Positions 1 to 10,173 of a stretch of DNA of 39,570 nt are shown here, one piece after another. The notes beneath the pieces are model-generated. The model was given only the letters and a program-made list of their open reading frames with translations, made no database searches and was not told the origin of the DNA. A program made the translations under genes and the position numbers. The stretch comes from Thoreauomyces humboldtii (Eukaryota; Chytridiomycota; Chytridiomycetes; Spizellomycetales; Powellomycetaceae). Position 1 is the stretch's first letter; the number at the start of each line of letters is the position of its first letter. Where the stretch lies: assembly GCA_027596035.1 (NCBI GenBank), contig JADGJA010000124.1:1-39570 (forward strand), read 5' to 3'.

Positions 1-343
1 GGGGGGAGAGAAGCGCGGCGAGTGGGGGAGGGTCCCAAAACCCAAACCGGGAGAAGTGTCGATACTTGGGCGCACAGAGACGAAGAGAGGGAGTGAGAGG
101 GCGCGCGCCTTCTCTTGGGAGACGGACGACCTCTTGGGCGTTCGGCCGTCCCTCTCAACTCTCACCCTCCTTCCTTCCCCCTTCTGACCGTTTCCAAGCT
201 CCAATCCCACGGATCCGGAGCCTGCGTATCTGGTTCCTGCGACCCAATCTCATGGAAACTTGAGGAACTTTAATTTCTTCCGTACTCGGAGGAATTGGGT
301 GTTACACTGACAAGTGACCTTGTGGACTAGGGCTGGCGGGTTT

Positions 344-360
344 TACTGTAGACTACAGTA
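344..360. repeat. Perfect inverted repeat around TACTGTAG
   Basis: TACTGTAG at 344-351 is mirrored by CTACAGTA at 353-360 with a single A between. It belongs to the same word family as the TACAGTAC motif found between other genes of this window. It could be a dimeric factor site or a small hairpin. Nothing in the sequence decides which. Confidence 0.5.
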
Positions 361-508
361 GGGTTAGTCACGCCTCGACTCGATGCCATCGAGGTCCGCG
401 GAATCGACCAGAAAAAAAAAGTAGAAAAGCTGGTGCCGGGCATCAGGCGTCTAGGAATCATTCCAGCTGCAAGAGGTACACATGGTAGAGTGATGGTGCT
501 CGGCGCTC

Positions 509-1099
509 ATGCAGAATATGCCCAACGGTTTGAACAGTATTGCTGCACAGCGTTCACCATCCAAGTATGGAGATGAGCGCAAGGCGTGCGTACGGTTCAT
601 ATGTACACCTTTCGCATACTGTACTACAGTACACGCATACTGTACCCTGCTGTATACCGGGTTCTGGAATCGCACTGCACTGCTGGATAGTGGGGTGTAC
701 CCGCACGAGGAGTTTTGCGCTGACGTGTTGTGGATCTTGATGTCCCGTACCCCCGATTTCCGGTTTCCTCGGGTACTAGGTAGCCCTCTCTGCCTCTCTG
801 TACAGTACAGTAGTGTGTCCGAGAAAACGCTGAGGAGCTTCATGCTGGTTATCTATTCCACGGCCTGGACGTTAGCCATGTTCGCATTCGATGCAGCACG
901 TGCAGTACTGCATGTACATGTATATCAAACGGTGATTCGACGAACGTGGCGAGAAATCCTGCGAACATTCTGCTACTACATATGGCATCTATTTACCGCA
1001 AAATCGGGTCCTTTTACCAGGGACCAAGTGCCAGTAAGTGCAGTGTGGTTTCAGCGAGCGAGCGTGTTGTTGCCGTTGAGCGTTTCAGAGCTCTCGTGA
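509..1099 (+). CDS. Doubtful ORF, 196 codons, unknown
   Basis: This frame is open from an ATG at 509 to a stop at 1099 and is not the shadow of any recognised gene. The peptide has a hydrophobic stretch near residues 112-130, several cysteines and tyrosines partly generated by the TACTGTAC repeats, and no motif I know. It lies in the 1.3 kb upstream of the ammonium transporter, and the opposite strand is also open for 130 codons (451-843), which argues for chance. I keep it only because 196 stop-free codons are somewhat unusual outside a gene. Confidence 0.12.
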   Translation: MQNMPNGLNSIAAQRSPSKYGDERKACVRFICTPFAYCTTVHAYCTLLYTGFWNRTALLDSGVYPHEEFCADVLWILMSRTPDFRFPRVLGSPLCLSVQYSSVSEKTLRSFMLVIYSTAWTLAMFAFDAARAVLHVHVYQTVIRRTWREILRTFCYYIWHLFTAKSGPFTRDQVPVSAVWFQRASVLLPLSVSELS

Positions 1100-1164
1100 C
1101 CTCCCCTTTTGGACAGAGCAACCAGCTCTTCTTCCCCTTTTCCCTGGCCTTTTCCCCTAGTATG

Positions 1165-1227
1165 GTGTTGTGTGAGTGTGTGTGCGTGTGGGTGTGTGTC
1201 GTCTTCTATTTTTTTATTTTTTTTTCC
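1165..1227. repeat. GT-rich microsatellite followed by poly(T)
   Basis: Alternating GT with a few interruptions covers about 1165-1199, followed by T runs to about 1227. Both lie in the promoter or leader of the ammonium transporter gene. The T run and the following CT-rich DNA are typical of fungal promoters just upstream of the transcription start. Confidence 0.7.
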
Positions 1228-1361
1228 TCTTTACCTTCATAGAAGTCTTTCTCTCTCCGTAAATTACAAAAGGGAAGCCGCCTTCGTTCCTCCCGCGCCG
1301 GTACTCGCTCTCGCTCGACCTCGCCTCGCAGTCTCTCGAAAACCGAACGTTTCCCGACAAG

Positions 1362-3160
1362 ATGTCCTCGCCCCAGAATCCTCAGGCGAGCACGCTGGAT
1401 CCGGTGGTGGATCCGGCCGCAAATGCATGGGTCATGATTAGCGCCGCCCTGGTTTTGCTCATGGTCGGTAGCGTGCTCAACATCCCATCCCAGAAATACT
1501 GTCGGGTTACTCACCTCGATGATCGTTCGTTGCAGATCCCGGGACTCGGTTACTTTTACTCGGGTCTGTCCTCCAGCAAGAACGCACTTGTCTTCCTGCA
1601 TCTGTGCATGCTCAGCTTGGCCATTGTTTCGGTGCAGTGGTTTATGTGGTGAGTTTCCTTCCAGACACGACGTGGCCCATCATGAACAAACGGCCCGATT
1701 AATCAATGTCGTTACTCTTGGATCCAGGGGTTTCTCGCTAGCCTTCTCGACGACCGGTGGTCCCTTCATCGGCGACGGAATGTTCCTTGGCCTCAAGAAC
1801 GCCGCAGTTTTGGCCCCCTACTCCGGCACCGTCGTCTCGGTCGACGTGTTCGTGATGTTCCAGGGAATGTTCGCCGCCGTCACCGCTGCCCTGCCCTTCG
1901 GATCCGCAGCCGACCGAACGCGCTTGCTTCCCTCCATGCTGTTCATTGTCATCTGGACGACAGTCGTATACGATGTCGTTGCGTACTGGGTCTGGTCGCC
2001 AAACGGATGGCTCCACGTTCGCGGCTACCTGGACTTTGCCGGAGGATGTCCCGTCGAGGTGGTATCCGGTTTCGCCGGCCTCGCTTTCGCACTTTACATG
2101 GGCCCGCGCAAATCTCGACTCGTAGACGAGAAACCACACAATGTCGGATACGTCATCCTCGGTACCGGTCTCCTGTGGTTCGGATGGCTAGGATTCAACG
2201 GTGGCAGTGCTTTCGACTCGACTCGGCGTGCTGGTCTCGCCGTTGTTGTCACCAACCTTTCTGGCTCCATGGGCGCTCTCTCTTGGATGTTCTGGGACTA
2301 CTTCTCGAACGGACGCAAGTACTCGTGTGTTGGTTTCTGTCTGGGAGCCGTCGCAGGACTCGTGGCCATCACTCCCGCGGCTGGTTACGTTGAACCATGG
2401 GCTGGAGTCGTCATCGGTCTGACCGCTGGAACGGTCTGTCGCTTTGTAGCCGCATTCAACCATTCATCGCGTCTGGACGATACGCTGGACGTCTTTGCCG
2501 TCCACGGTGTTGGTGGAGCCATTGGAAACATCCTCACCGCCGTATTTGCCACCTCGGATGTCCTCGGTCTCGATACCACGGGACAGACCGGTGGATGGTT
2601 GAACCAGAACTGGAAGCAGATGTACATCCACATCTACGCCACGGTTGCCTGCGCTGCGTGGTCCTTCTGCCTTACCTATGCCGTCTTCTGGATCATGGAC
2701 AAGATTCCCGGGCTTCATGTGAGTGGCCGTTGTCACCGATTTGATACGGCAGCTGTCTAACCTCAGCGTTGTCGATAGCTCCGCGTGAAGGAAGAGCAGG
2801 AACTCCTCGGACTTGACGCTGCTCAGATGGGAGAATATGCTTGTGAGTCTTACCTACAGCGGTCGCTACCGTTCATTGCGTCTTGCATCTCACACTTTTT
2901 TTTCTTTTCTTTTAGACAACTACCACCGCACGCACAGTGATTCGTCTTCCGCGGCCGAAACCGCCGTTGGCATGCCGTCCAGCGGCCTCACGAGCACTCA
3001 CACTTCTCCCGACAACGTTGTCAATGAGTTTCAAGGGCCCCACGCAACCCAGCACCCGGGAATACCACGAGTCTCTCATGACGCGATGGCTGCGCCGGAA
3101 GGAAGGAAGACTTCCGCCTCCCTAAGAAACTTCAACAAGGGAGACAACACGATCGTTTAG
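1362..3160 (+). CDS. MEP: Ammonium transporter, Amt/Mep family (Mep1/Mep3 type)
   Basis: Plasma-membrane permease for ammonium. Exons: 1362-1648, 1728-2718, 2779-2842, 2916-3160, giving 528 residues with all phases closing. The family signature begins DFAGGCPVE at D198. It carries Glu206 where bacterial AmtB and Mep2 have the first of the pore-lining twin histidines. The second is kept (H355, in FAVHGVGGAIGN). Glu at the first position is known for the yeast Mep1/Mep3 class, so a transport-type rather than Mep2-type permease is likely. Several hydrophobic segments run from residue 24 onward. The hydrophilic tail of about 80 residues (Ser/Thr/His rich) is encoded mainly by exon 4 and fits the usual cytosolic regulatory C-terminus. 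The ATG at 1362 follows a CT-rich leader (context GACAAG) and is the first in frame. The family call is secure; the exact subtype is inferred from one residue. Confidence 0.95.
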
Positions 3161-4086
3161 CAAAAGTTTTTGGAACCAGGATCGAACAATAGACTTTCTA
3201 TCCATATGCAATAGTACCAGGGAGCGGGTCCAGCGTTGTGGGGTAATAGGGAAGAGCTTTCAGGACCGCTGTCAAACTTGCCGCCATGACCGCTTTTCAG
3301 ACTTTTCAGATGACAGTCAGGGACTTTGCAATTTACTTTTAGATTTAATAATTGCTTCATCTGCCAATGCGGCAGAGCTGAGCGTCTATGTACACAGGAA
3401 ATTGCATACGTAGTCATGGCGTCCGAACCGACGACACCATGACAGGACGGTGAGCAACGGTCAGGGACCTTTTGGATCTGCAAGCATACAGTTTAGTGAT
3501 ATACAGTACACGTATGAACCATGGTGATTCACAGCAAAGGCGAGGGTCCTCGTTCCGAGCGGGATGAAACCTGTGGACCTCCCCGGCGGCTCGGCGGTGG
3601 TAGCCTTCCGGTTTCAAACATGTTTTCGACAGAAATTGTTACGCGTTCGATTTCCCCCTCTTCTCGCTCCATCCGTTCCGCGCGACGATCCGGGAATTGA
3701 TTGTTCGCGCCGAGAAAAAGTACCACCCTCCTCCCCGCCTTCGTCAGTTACCCTTGCACCCTTCCTTTCACTTTTGCCCCCCGCGGGGCTCATATACCGC
3801 CAATCATCATGTAGACGGTGATATATCGCTCCCCTCTCCGCAGTCCTCTTGGCCACCATCCGCGCTGGCTGGCAGATCTATCGCTATTACACCGTTACTG
3901 TACTGTACATTGGTCTTGCCGTCTCTCTTCATCCTCTTTCCTTCTCGGCCGAACATCTCCAGCACAGTCCGTCGTTCCTGCTTCCGCCTGCTACTTCCTT
4001 CCGCTGCTTACAAGACCTCGCTCCCATCGACCCGCATTCTCTCAGCGCCCAAAACAAGCTAGGCGGTACAGGCGCACTTCGACATC
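3161..4086. other. Intergenic region, NoxR promoter
   Basis: No gene is seen. TACAGTAC occurs at 3502-3509 and its reverse complement GTACTGTA at 3900-3907. A TATA-like ATATATC lies near 3821-3827. CT-rich DNA runs from about 3910 to 4010, close to the ATG at 4087. Open frames here are short and low in complexity. Confidence 0.5.
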
Positions 4087-5638
4087 ATGGCGCTCAAAAT
4101 CGAGCTCACTCAATGGGTGGAGGGCGTCCGCGCTTTCGAAACGAAGGACTTTGACCGCTCCCTGGACCTCTTCCTGGCCATCGCCGACACCTCAAAGATA
4201 CACTTCAACATTGCAATGGCTTTCATCAATATGGGATCTCTGAACGATGCGGTAACCGCAGTCACCTCATCCAAGTTGGAACTGGATGACCTGGACTGAC
4301 AATTTGTTACTCTCAGATTGCTGCCTTGGGACGAAGTGTTGCCTGCGACCCATTCCTTGCCGTATCCTACTTCATGCGCGGGGTCTGTTTCTATAACGCC
4401 AATGCTCTGGAAGAGTCTCTGGCGGACTTCAATGACGCTCTGACAGTGAGTGCGCTCCGTTCGCCCTTCCGCAGTTCTCGACATGATACTCATCGATAGC
4501 TTCCTGCTGCGCAGTACCTACGAGGCAACACCCAGATCGATTACGCCCAGCTTGGTCTCTCCTTCAAGCTCTTCTCCTGCGAGGTATCGTTCAACCGCGG
4601 CCTCTGCCTCGCCGCCATGGGCCAGGTGGACGAAGCCTTCAAAGACTTTGACGACGCGGCACGATCACGACCTCCAGCATCCGAGTCCTCCCAGGATTTC
4701 GCCAACATCGACGAAGCCATGAAGCTCGGGGACCGAGCGCCCGAGTTCCTGGGTCCGTACTCGGTCGCGCCCGACGTCGTGTACCGACCTCCGACGGGTC
4801 GAGTCAAGAACATCGACGTCAAGGACTACATGGGCAAGGCCAAGGTGGTGGCGAGCGTGGAGGCCACCGACAACTACGCCGGGTTCAGCGGAGCGGAACT
4901 GAAGAGGAAGAACACCCTGCCCAGGAGCAACAGCGCCAACGACATACCCACGTTGCCGCGGGGAGGGATCTCGCGCGCCAACACGTCCATGGGCGTCATG
5001 GGAAGGTCGGCCACCGTGTCGCCCGCTCCGACGACGAGGGACAGGATCGTGGGTGGAGGCGTGGCTCCCCCCACCATCAACAGGCCCCTGAGGAACAGGT
5101 CGTCGTCGTTGGGTGACTTCCAGCCTCTGCCGAGAGTACCGATCGCACGAGCCATTAGCGTCAACCCTATCGATGAGCTGATGGCGGACCTTGGAGGCCC
5201 CGACGACGGTTATGCCAGCAGTGGCAGCAACGGATATGGCGGCGGGGCAGGAAAGACACGACAACAAGGAAGAGCGGTGTCCCCTGTCGGAAGTTCCACA
5301 AGCACCGTTGCGGACAAGGTTAGCCTTCTCATTTTGCCCCCTTTCATCTCTACTCTTATCAACGCTTCTCTTCCTTCTTTCAGATCAAATTGAAAGCTCA
5401 CTACAAGACCACTCGGATTCTCCTCCTGCCACCCATCATGCAGCTGGGAGACATGCTCGACCGCCTCCAGGATAAGTTCGGTCTCCCTCGTGAACAGGCC
5501 TTCAGGATCAACTACAAGGATGAAGACGGGTCTCTCGTCACCATCTTTGATCAGGAGGACCTCGAGGTGGCTTACGCGGTTCAAGGAGTCGAATGGGGAG
5601 AAGCCGGGAGGGTGGAATTCTGGATTGAGGAGGCATAG
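4087..5638 (+). CDS. noxR: NADPH oxidase regulator NoxR (p67phox-like)
   Basis: Cytosolic activator of fungal NADPH oxidases, working with Rac to produce superoxide for differentiation. Exons: 4087-4251, 4317-4445, 4515-5318, 5384-5638, giving 450 residues. Residues 1 to about 190 form the p67phox/NoxR TPR block, with the characteristic stretches WVEGVRAF, FNIAMAFINMGSLNDA, YLRGNTQIDYAQLGL and FKLFSCEVSFNRGLC. The middle (about 190-360) is Ser/Pro/Gly-rich and looks disordered, with Arg-x-x-Ser sites. Exon 4 (from residue 367) encodes a PB1 domain starting IKLKAHYKTTRILLL and including an acidic INYKDEDGSLVTIFDQEDL stretch. No SH3 domain is present, as in other fungal NoxR proteins. The ATG at 4087 is the first in frame and directly begins the conserved N-terminus. 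Intron 1 starts GTAACC; the others have good donors. Confidence 0.95.
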
Positions 5639-7597
5639 AAACTGGGGAGTGGTAGTTGTATTTAGTAGTCCTCTTCTTATAGTTATGTACATAGATTCCG
5701 TTATACCGCTACGATGTATTTGGCCCAAATCAAAGTAGCGACAGGCATATCCGGTCTCAACCCGATTGGACAGCGCCCAGTAGTACTACTACTTGGTATT
5801 CTTGTCTTTGCGAGTTCTACGAGGCAGATGATGTGGAACGCCACTAGTTATGTCATCCTCTGTGCTGAATTCATTGCGCATTGACTGCTGCTCTGTCTTT
5901 ATGGCTGCTTCTTTGCCCTGCCGTTGACGATTGCAGCCGACAGAGCGCAGCAGCAAGCCGCGGGTCAGGAATTGACATTGCCGGCCAGTCCAACAAAGCA
6001 ATTGAATGAACAATAGAGCACAACGAACAACCTTCCAAAAGTGACGAGAAGGCATAAATGGCGGGCAGAAGAAAGGCCTGCGCAGAGCTCAAGCTTGGAA
6101 TTGCAATCGTATCCGCACGTCACGACAACTGCTAGTCCCCTGCGGATCAGGCCTTTTGTGTACCGCCCAATCGTCAGAGAGCCTTTCCTTTGGCGTAGCA
6201 TTCAGTTTCCCGCTACTTTGACGAGAGCTAAAGGGTAACGCGTACTTTATTCCCCCGGACGAAGTTGTATTGAGAACGGAGGAAAATAGAGCATTCTGTG
6301 ATGGAAAAGAATAGGAACATATAGACAATATCGGAGGATGTGGGAGCATGTAAGAGACCGATGTCATGGTCATAGGGGCCTTTAGATGCTCCGCGGGAAA
6401 GTTCGGGAGAATCGCGCAATTGGATAATGGCTCCACGTTCCCTGATGATTAGCCAGCGTGATAAGCCAGTGTGATAAGCGGATCACTTTGTCATTCTGCG
6501 GGGGACCACGAGCAAGATAGACAGCGCGCCCAGTGGCTCAGGGGTCAGCCCGGACGCACAAGTGACTACGCGTGCCTTTTATATAGTGCCCGTTGGATTG
6601 CGTGCTTGCTTGGCCAATCTCGACAACGGCCCTGCTGACGCTCGAGGCTCGGAGTTCGGAGAACGTTCGGCCGGAACTCGGAACTCCGGATTTCCTAGTC
6701 GCTAGGCCTGCAGGCCTTTTGCAAGCGCCGGAGAAGGAACGCACCCTCCGCTATAAAAGAGACGGCTCCTGCTGCGTTCCGACCCTGCATGCTGCAGTTC
6801 CAAGCACACTTCCGGTATTCCACCAGCCTCTCCCTTCCCTTCCGACTTCTTCTTCGGTCTGCACTCCTGACTCTCTTGCTTCCTTCCGCCCGACCTCCAA
6901 CAACGTCGGTCGTGCCCTTTTCGACCATTCGGCCGCTCCATCGTCGCCATTCCTGGAAGACCGAGACCGAAGCCTTAAGTATAGCACTCTGTTCTCAACG
7001 CAGTCTCAACTGACATGTCCTCCTTGATAACAGCCGCGCTGCTTTTCATTACGAAGTCTCCGATTGGTAACTAGTCGGTTTGTATGCGAGCAATGACCTG
7101 ACCATCACGCGGCCCACACCTACTGACCATTGACACCGCGAGAGGCTAGGAACTCAACTTTCCCGCCCGCATTGACGACGTATCATCCTTCTCCTTCCAA
7201 CATCTCTTTTGGAACCGCGTAAAACAGATGACCGCCTAGATGCCGACGCGCGGCTGCGCAGTCACGGCCCAGAAGGTGAAGCGAAGTATTCGATCTCCCA
7301 GACACCACGAGATGCGGACACAAGTCGGCACCTCCCGAACGAAGAGGAGAACCCGCGAGAGGGTCAGGGTAAGGGATAAGCAGGGCACGATAGGAAAACG
7401 AAGGATTCCGTTTGGTCCACCAGCAACCCAGCGACCACAGGCGGGAAGGATATGTCCGAATTGTTCGGCCGCGGTGGAAAGATTACCGACAGCTGATGGC
7501 GAGGCGTTCCCACGGCGTTCCCAAGGGGTATAGAAGAGTCATCGAGGTATGCGGACTTATATAGTAGAAGTATATTGCGCAAAAAGTCTTGCGTGCA
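5639..7597. other. Long intergenic region without a recognised gene
   Basis: About 2 kb with only short, unconvincing open frames. Two TATA-like boxes, TTTATATAG (6578-6586) and TATAAAA (6752-6758), are followed by a CT-rich block (about 6820-6900), so a promoter could lie here. The next ATG with a useful context is at 7015 and gives only a 19-codon frame before a GTAACT donor-like site. I found no tRNA-like cloverleaf or long repeat. Confidence 0.4.
6752..6758 (+). promoter_or_regulatory. TATA-like box (orphan promoter?)
   Basis: TATAAAA is followed about 60-140 bases later by a pyrimidine-rich tract, the order seen in fungal core promoters. No convincing coding region follows: only a small frame from the ATG at 7015. 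It may drive a short or noncoding transcript, or be chance. Confidence 0.25.
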
Positions 7598-9764
7598 TCA
7601 AGTAGCCAGTTCAGAAACCAAGTGTGGAACAAGGTCCATTTCTCCCTGCAGTCGTCGGCCCACCCCCTCAACCAAGACGCAGCACACGAATAGGCTGCTG
7701 AACTCTCCGTCCAAACGTATCCTGTGTTCTCTGAGTAGCGTGGCGACTCTTGGGATTATCTCCGCTGTCCTTATGCGTGATAAGGGCAATTTCCCTCCCG
7801 TGTCCAGCTTCAGATCGTCCATGATGGCCGCGAGATTGCGCTTGGCCCCCTCTGGATCGATAACGAGGGATGGATCTTTCGATCGAGTGAGGAAGAGTTG
7901 GGCAATCTGCGTACCATCGAAATCCAGGGCCGCTAGAAACGCTGTATGGGAGAAATTGTCAATGTCCGCGCAGCAGAGTCAGAGGAGTGCTGCGCACGAC
8001 TCACCAGCCTTCGTGTTCTCCAGGTTTTCCTTCTTCAGGCTTCCCACGAGGCCAGCGTCCAGCACTATTAACCTCGGTCGAAAACCTTCGTTTCTCAGTC
8101 GCTCCAATATCGGACCCCAGGCGTCCTTGGGTGCTCGTTTGAGATTGTCGAGCGTCGCGTCATCCACGACTTTCGGTCGGAAAGGGGCTTGGGTGGCCTG
8201 TCGAGTAGACGGGGTTGGATCGATTTGCGTCGATACCCATGCCCCGGCCTGTTGTGCGAGGGTAGCGCTCTCGGGCGTGTATGTGAACGTTAGAAGGATG
8301 TTGCCAGGATGAAGGTCAGAGTGGAAGAAGTTGTCCCGCAGGATCATTTTCTGTAGAATGAGATGGTTAGCAAGGCGATGACTTGGAAAAATAAACTGCA
8401 GCGCGTATCCCCCATACCATGAACGCTTTGATGCCTGCATCAGCAATGGCGCCGTCGAAACCTGTGGGCCCGTTGTCCAGCACATCTCTCAACAGTAATC
8501 CCCGGTGAAACGTTTCGACCAATACGTCCCTCCCGCACGAAATTGGCTTAGGAAACGCAACGTCCTCCACCCCGAGGAAGTTCTTCCTGAACACCTGCAG
8601 ATTCCACGCTTCGACACGGAGATCAAGTTGATCTCGCATCATCCTAGCAAAAGTTGCGACTTCGTCCCGGATGGCCAAGTGAGAGGTCCCAGGGAGGAGC
8701 GACACGAAACGTGCGAAAAGCTCGACGAGCACGAGGTCTGTTTTGACGCGATGTCGGATCCCCGGATGAAGGACCTTGATCGCCACTTCCTCGCCCCTGA
8801 GATCCGGAAAGTGAGGTTTCAAGACCGCTCTGTGCACCTGAGCGACCGCCCCAACGCCCACTGGCACAACATCGAATTCCTCAAACACCTCCTCCAAGGC
8901 TTCCACGCCATACATCCTCTCGATGGCTTTTCGGCTGTCTCGTGCCGAGTGAGGTCTCACGTCGCTCTGGAGCCTCGCAAGGACCGTGCACACCTCATTG
9001 GGGACAACATCGCCCCTCGACGAAAGCCATTGTCCCAGTTTCACGAATAGCCCTCCACTTTGCTCGAGGGTCCAGGCCAGGTACCGGATCCACCAAGTCT
9101 TGAGCTGGTGAGGCTTGCGGCCCTTGTTGAAGAACCACCAGATGGGAAAAGTGAGGAGGAGGGGAGCGAAGAGCGTCGAGAGGACAAAGATGCGGCGGAT
9201 GAGACGAAGGAGCGTGACGGGATGGTAGAGCGGTGGAAGGGGTGGTGGTGTATGAGGCGGAGGCTCCAAAACACCTGGTGCCGTGCGCGGGGGCAAGGAT
9301 TTATCGGCAGGCTTGGGACTCGAGACTCGCTTGGAGGGAGACGGACCATCGGCATGCATGACCGCTATGGGGATGAGTGCTAGCGCGGCACCCAGTCCCA
9401 GCCACCAGGAGCGCCTTCTTGTCGATTGCCCGCGTGGACGATGCGATCCAGGAAAGCTGCTCTCATTGGAGCGCGCGGCGCAAGTACTTTGCTGTCGAGG
9501 TGCGCCAGAGAGGTTGCGAATGCGAGAGGATGCCTGAATTAATGGCGACTGACACCGGGCCCCTTCGAGGAAGTTCATCGATGCAGGTCGCCGGCCCAAA
9601 CAGTTGCTTGATGATCTGGACGACTGTCGCGTTGCAGGCGCGTTTGCCACCGGTGAAAATAGCCTACTGCATCTGACGGGAGTAGGAACGGAAAGTGATG
9701 ACGTCGAGAAGCAGCGCAAGGCCGCTGTAGAAGGCAGAAGTCGGAGTCCAAGCAACTCTAGCAT
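7598..9764 (-). CDS. UbiB/ABC1-family atypical kinase, ADCK2/Cqd1-like, mitochondrial
   Basis: Member of the UbiB (COQ8/ADCK) protein-kinase-like family. The ADCK2/Cqd1 branch acts in mitochondria on coenzyme Q and lipid distribution. Exons on the minus strand: 9764-8418, 8350-8005, 7941-7598, giving 678 residues. The N-terminus has Arg, Ser and Leu but few acidic residues, like a mitochondrial presequence, with hydrophobic segments near 120-135 and 195-212. The family KxGQ motif is at 242-245 (KLGQWLSSRGDVVP). The nucleotide-loop region reads VGVGAVAQVHRA. The catalytic motif HSDLHPGN is at 459-466, and the metal-binding triplet is DAG (about 547-549) rather than DFG, as in ADCK2. The ATG at 9764 starts the presequence-like stretch. 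The frame stays open further upstream to 10235, but that part is low in complexity and I exclude it. The family is certain; the branch is inferred. Confidence 0.9.
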
Positions 9765-10173
9765 TGCGCCTCGATAACGGAGCGGGCAACTTTCGCAAAG
9801 GTGGGCAAAATGGTAAAAGAGAACCTCTCGTGGGAAGATATGCAGCTGCTTCGAGCGAACCGAAGGACAACGGGATGGAAAGGAACGGAAGGCTTTGTGG
9901 TGTCGGCTGGAACGGAATTGAGAGGGATGCCAATTCGGAGAGACGAGAGACGAGATGGCAAAACGCGCGCAGCCCAAAAACGTGAGAACCAACCGCCGCC
10001 TTGCCGCGCCTTGCCGCAGATCCCAAAGGTTGGCACGTTTCTTGTCCGGTCGCTGGGCACGTTTCTCGTCCGATATCGTGCGAACCACTTGCAAGCGAAC
10101 TGATGTGATGTGATGTGACATGATATGATATGATATGATATGTATGAAGTTCCCCGCCGACCCTACGCACTTT
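9765..10173. other. Intergenic region with TGATG/TGATA repeats
   Basis: This is the promoter side of the ADCK2-like gene and the 3' side of the methyltransferase gene, both on the minus strand. Apart from the pentanucleotide repeat at 10101-10142, no feature is seen. Confidence 0.5.
10101..10142. repeat. Pentanucleotide microsatellite TGATG/TGATA
   Basis: About eight units, first TGATG and then TGATA with one TGACA between them. The change of unit halfway suggests slippage after a point change. It lies about 340 bp upstream of the ADCK2-like start, possibly in its promoter or leader. Confidence 0.85.

Larger units (their letters stand above)
1..1361. other. Intergenic region and ammonium transporter promoter
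   Basis: No gene is recognised here. The stretch is rich in TGTAC, TACTG and TACAG words. It holds a perfect 8-nt inverted repeat (344-360) and two copies of TACAGTAC (625-632, 801-808). A GT-rich microsatellite lies at about 1165-1199, followed by a T-rich and pyrimidine-rich tract (about 1202-1260), which is the usual look of a fungal core promoter and 5' leader just upstream of the ATG at 1362. An open frame from the ATG at 509 to 1099 (196 codons) has no recognisable domain and is listed separately. Confidence 0.6.

Noticed and set aside
4665..5267. 200-codon minus-strand frame
   Set aside because: It is antisense to the Ser/Pro/Gly-rich middle of NoxR. It is Arg- and His-rich with no domain, typical of a GC-rich shadow.
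8505..9050. 181-codon + strand frame
   Set aside because: It is antisense to the conserved kinase-like core of the UbiB-family gene.
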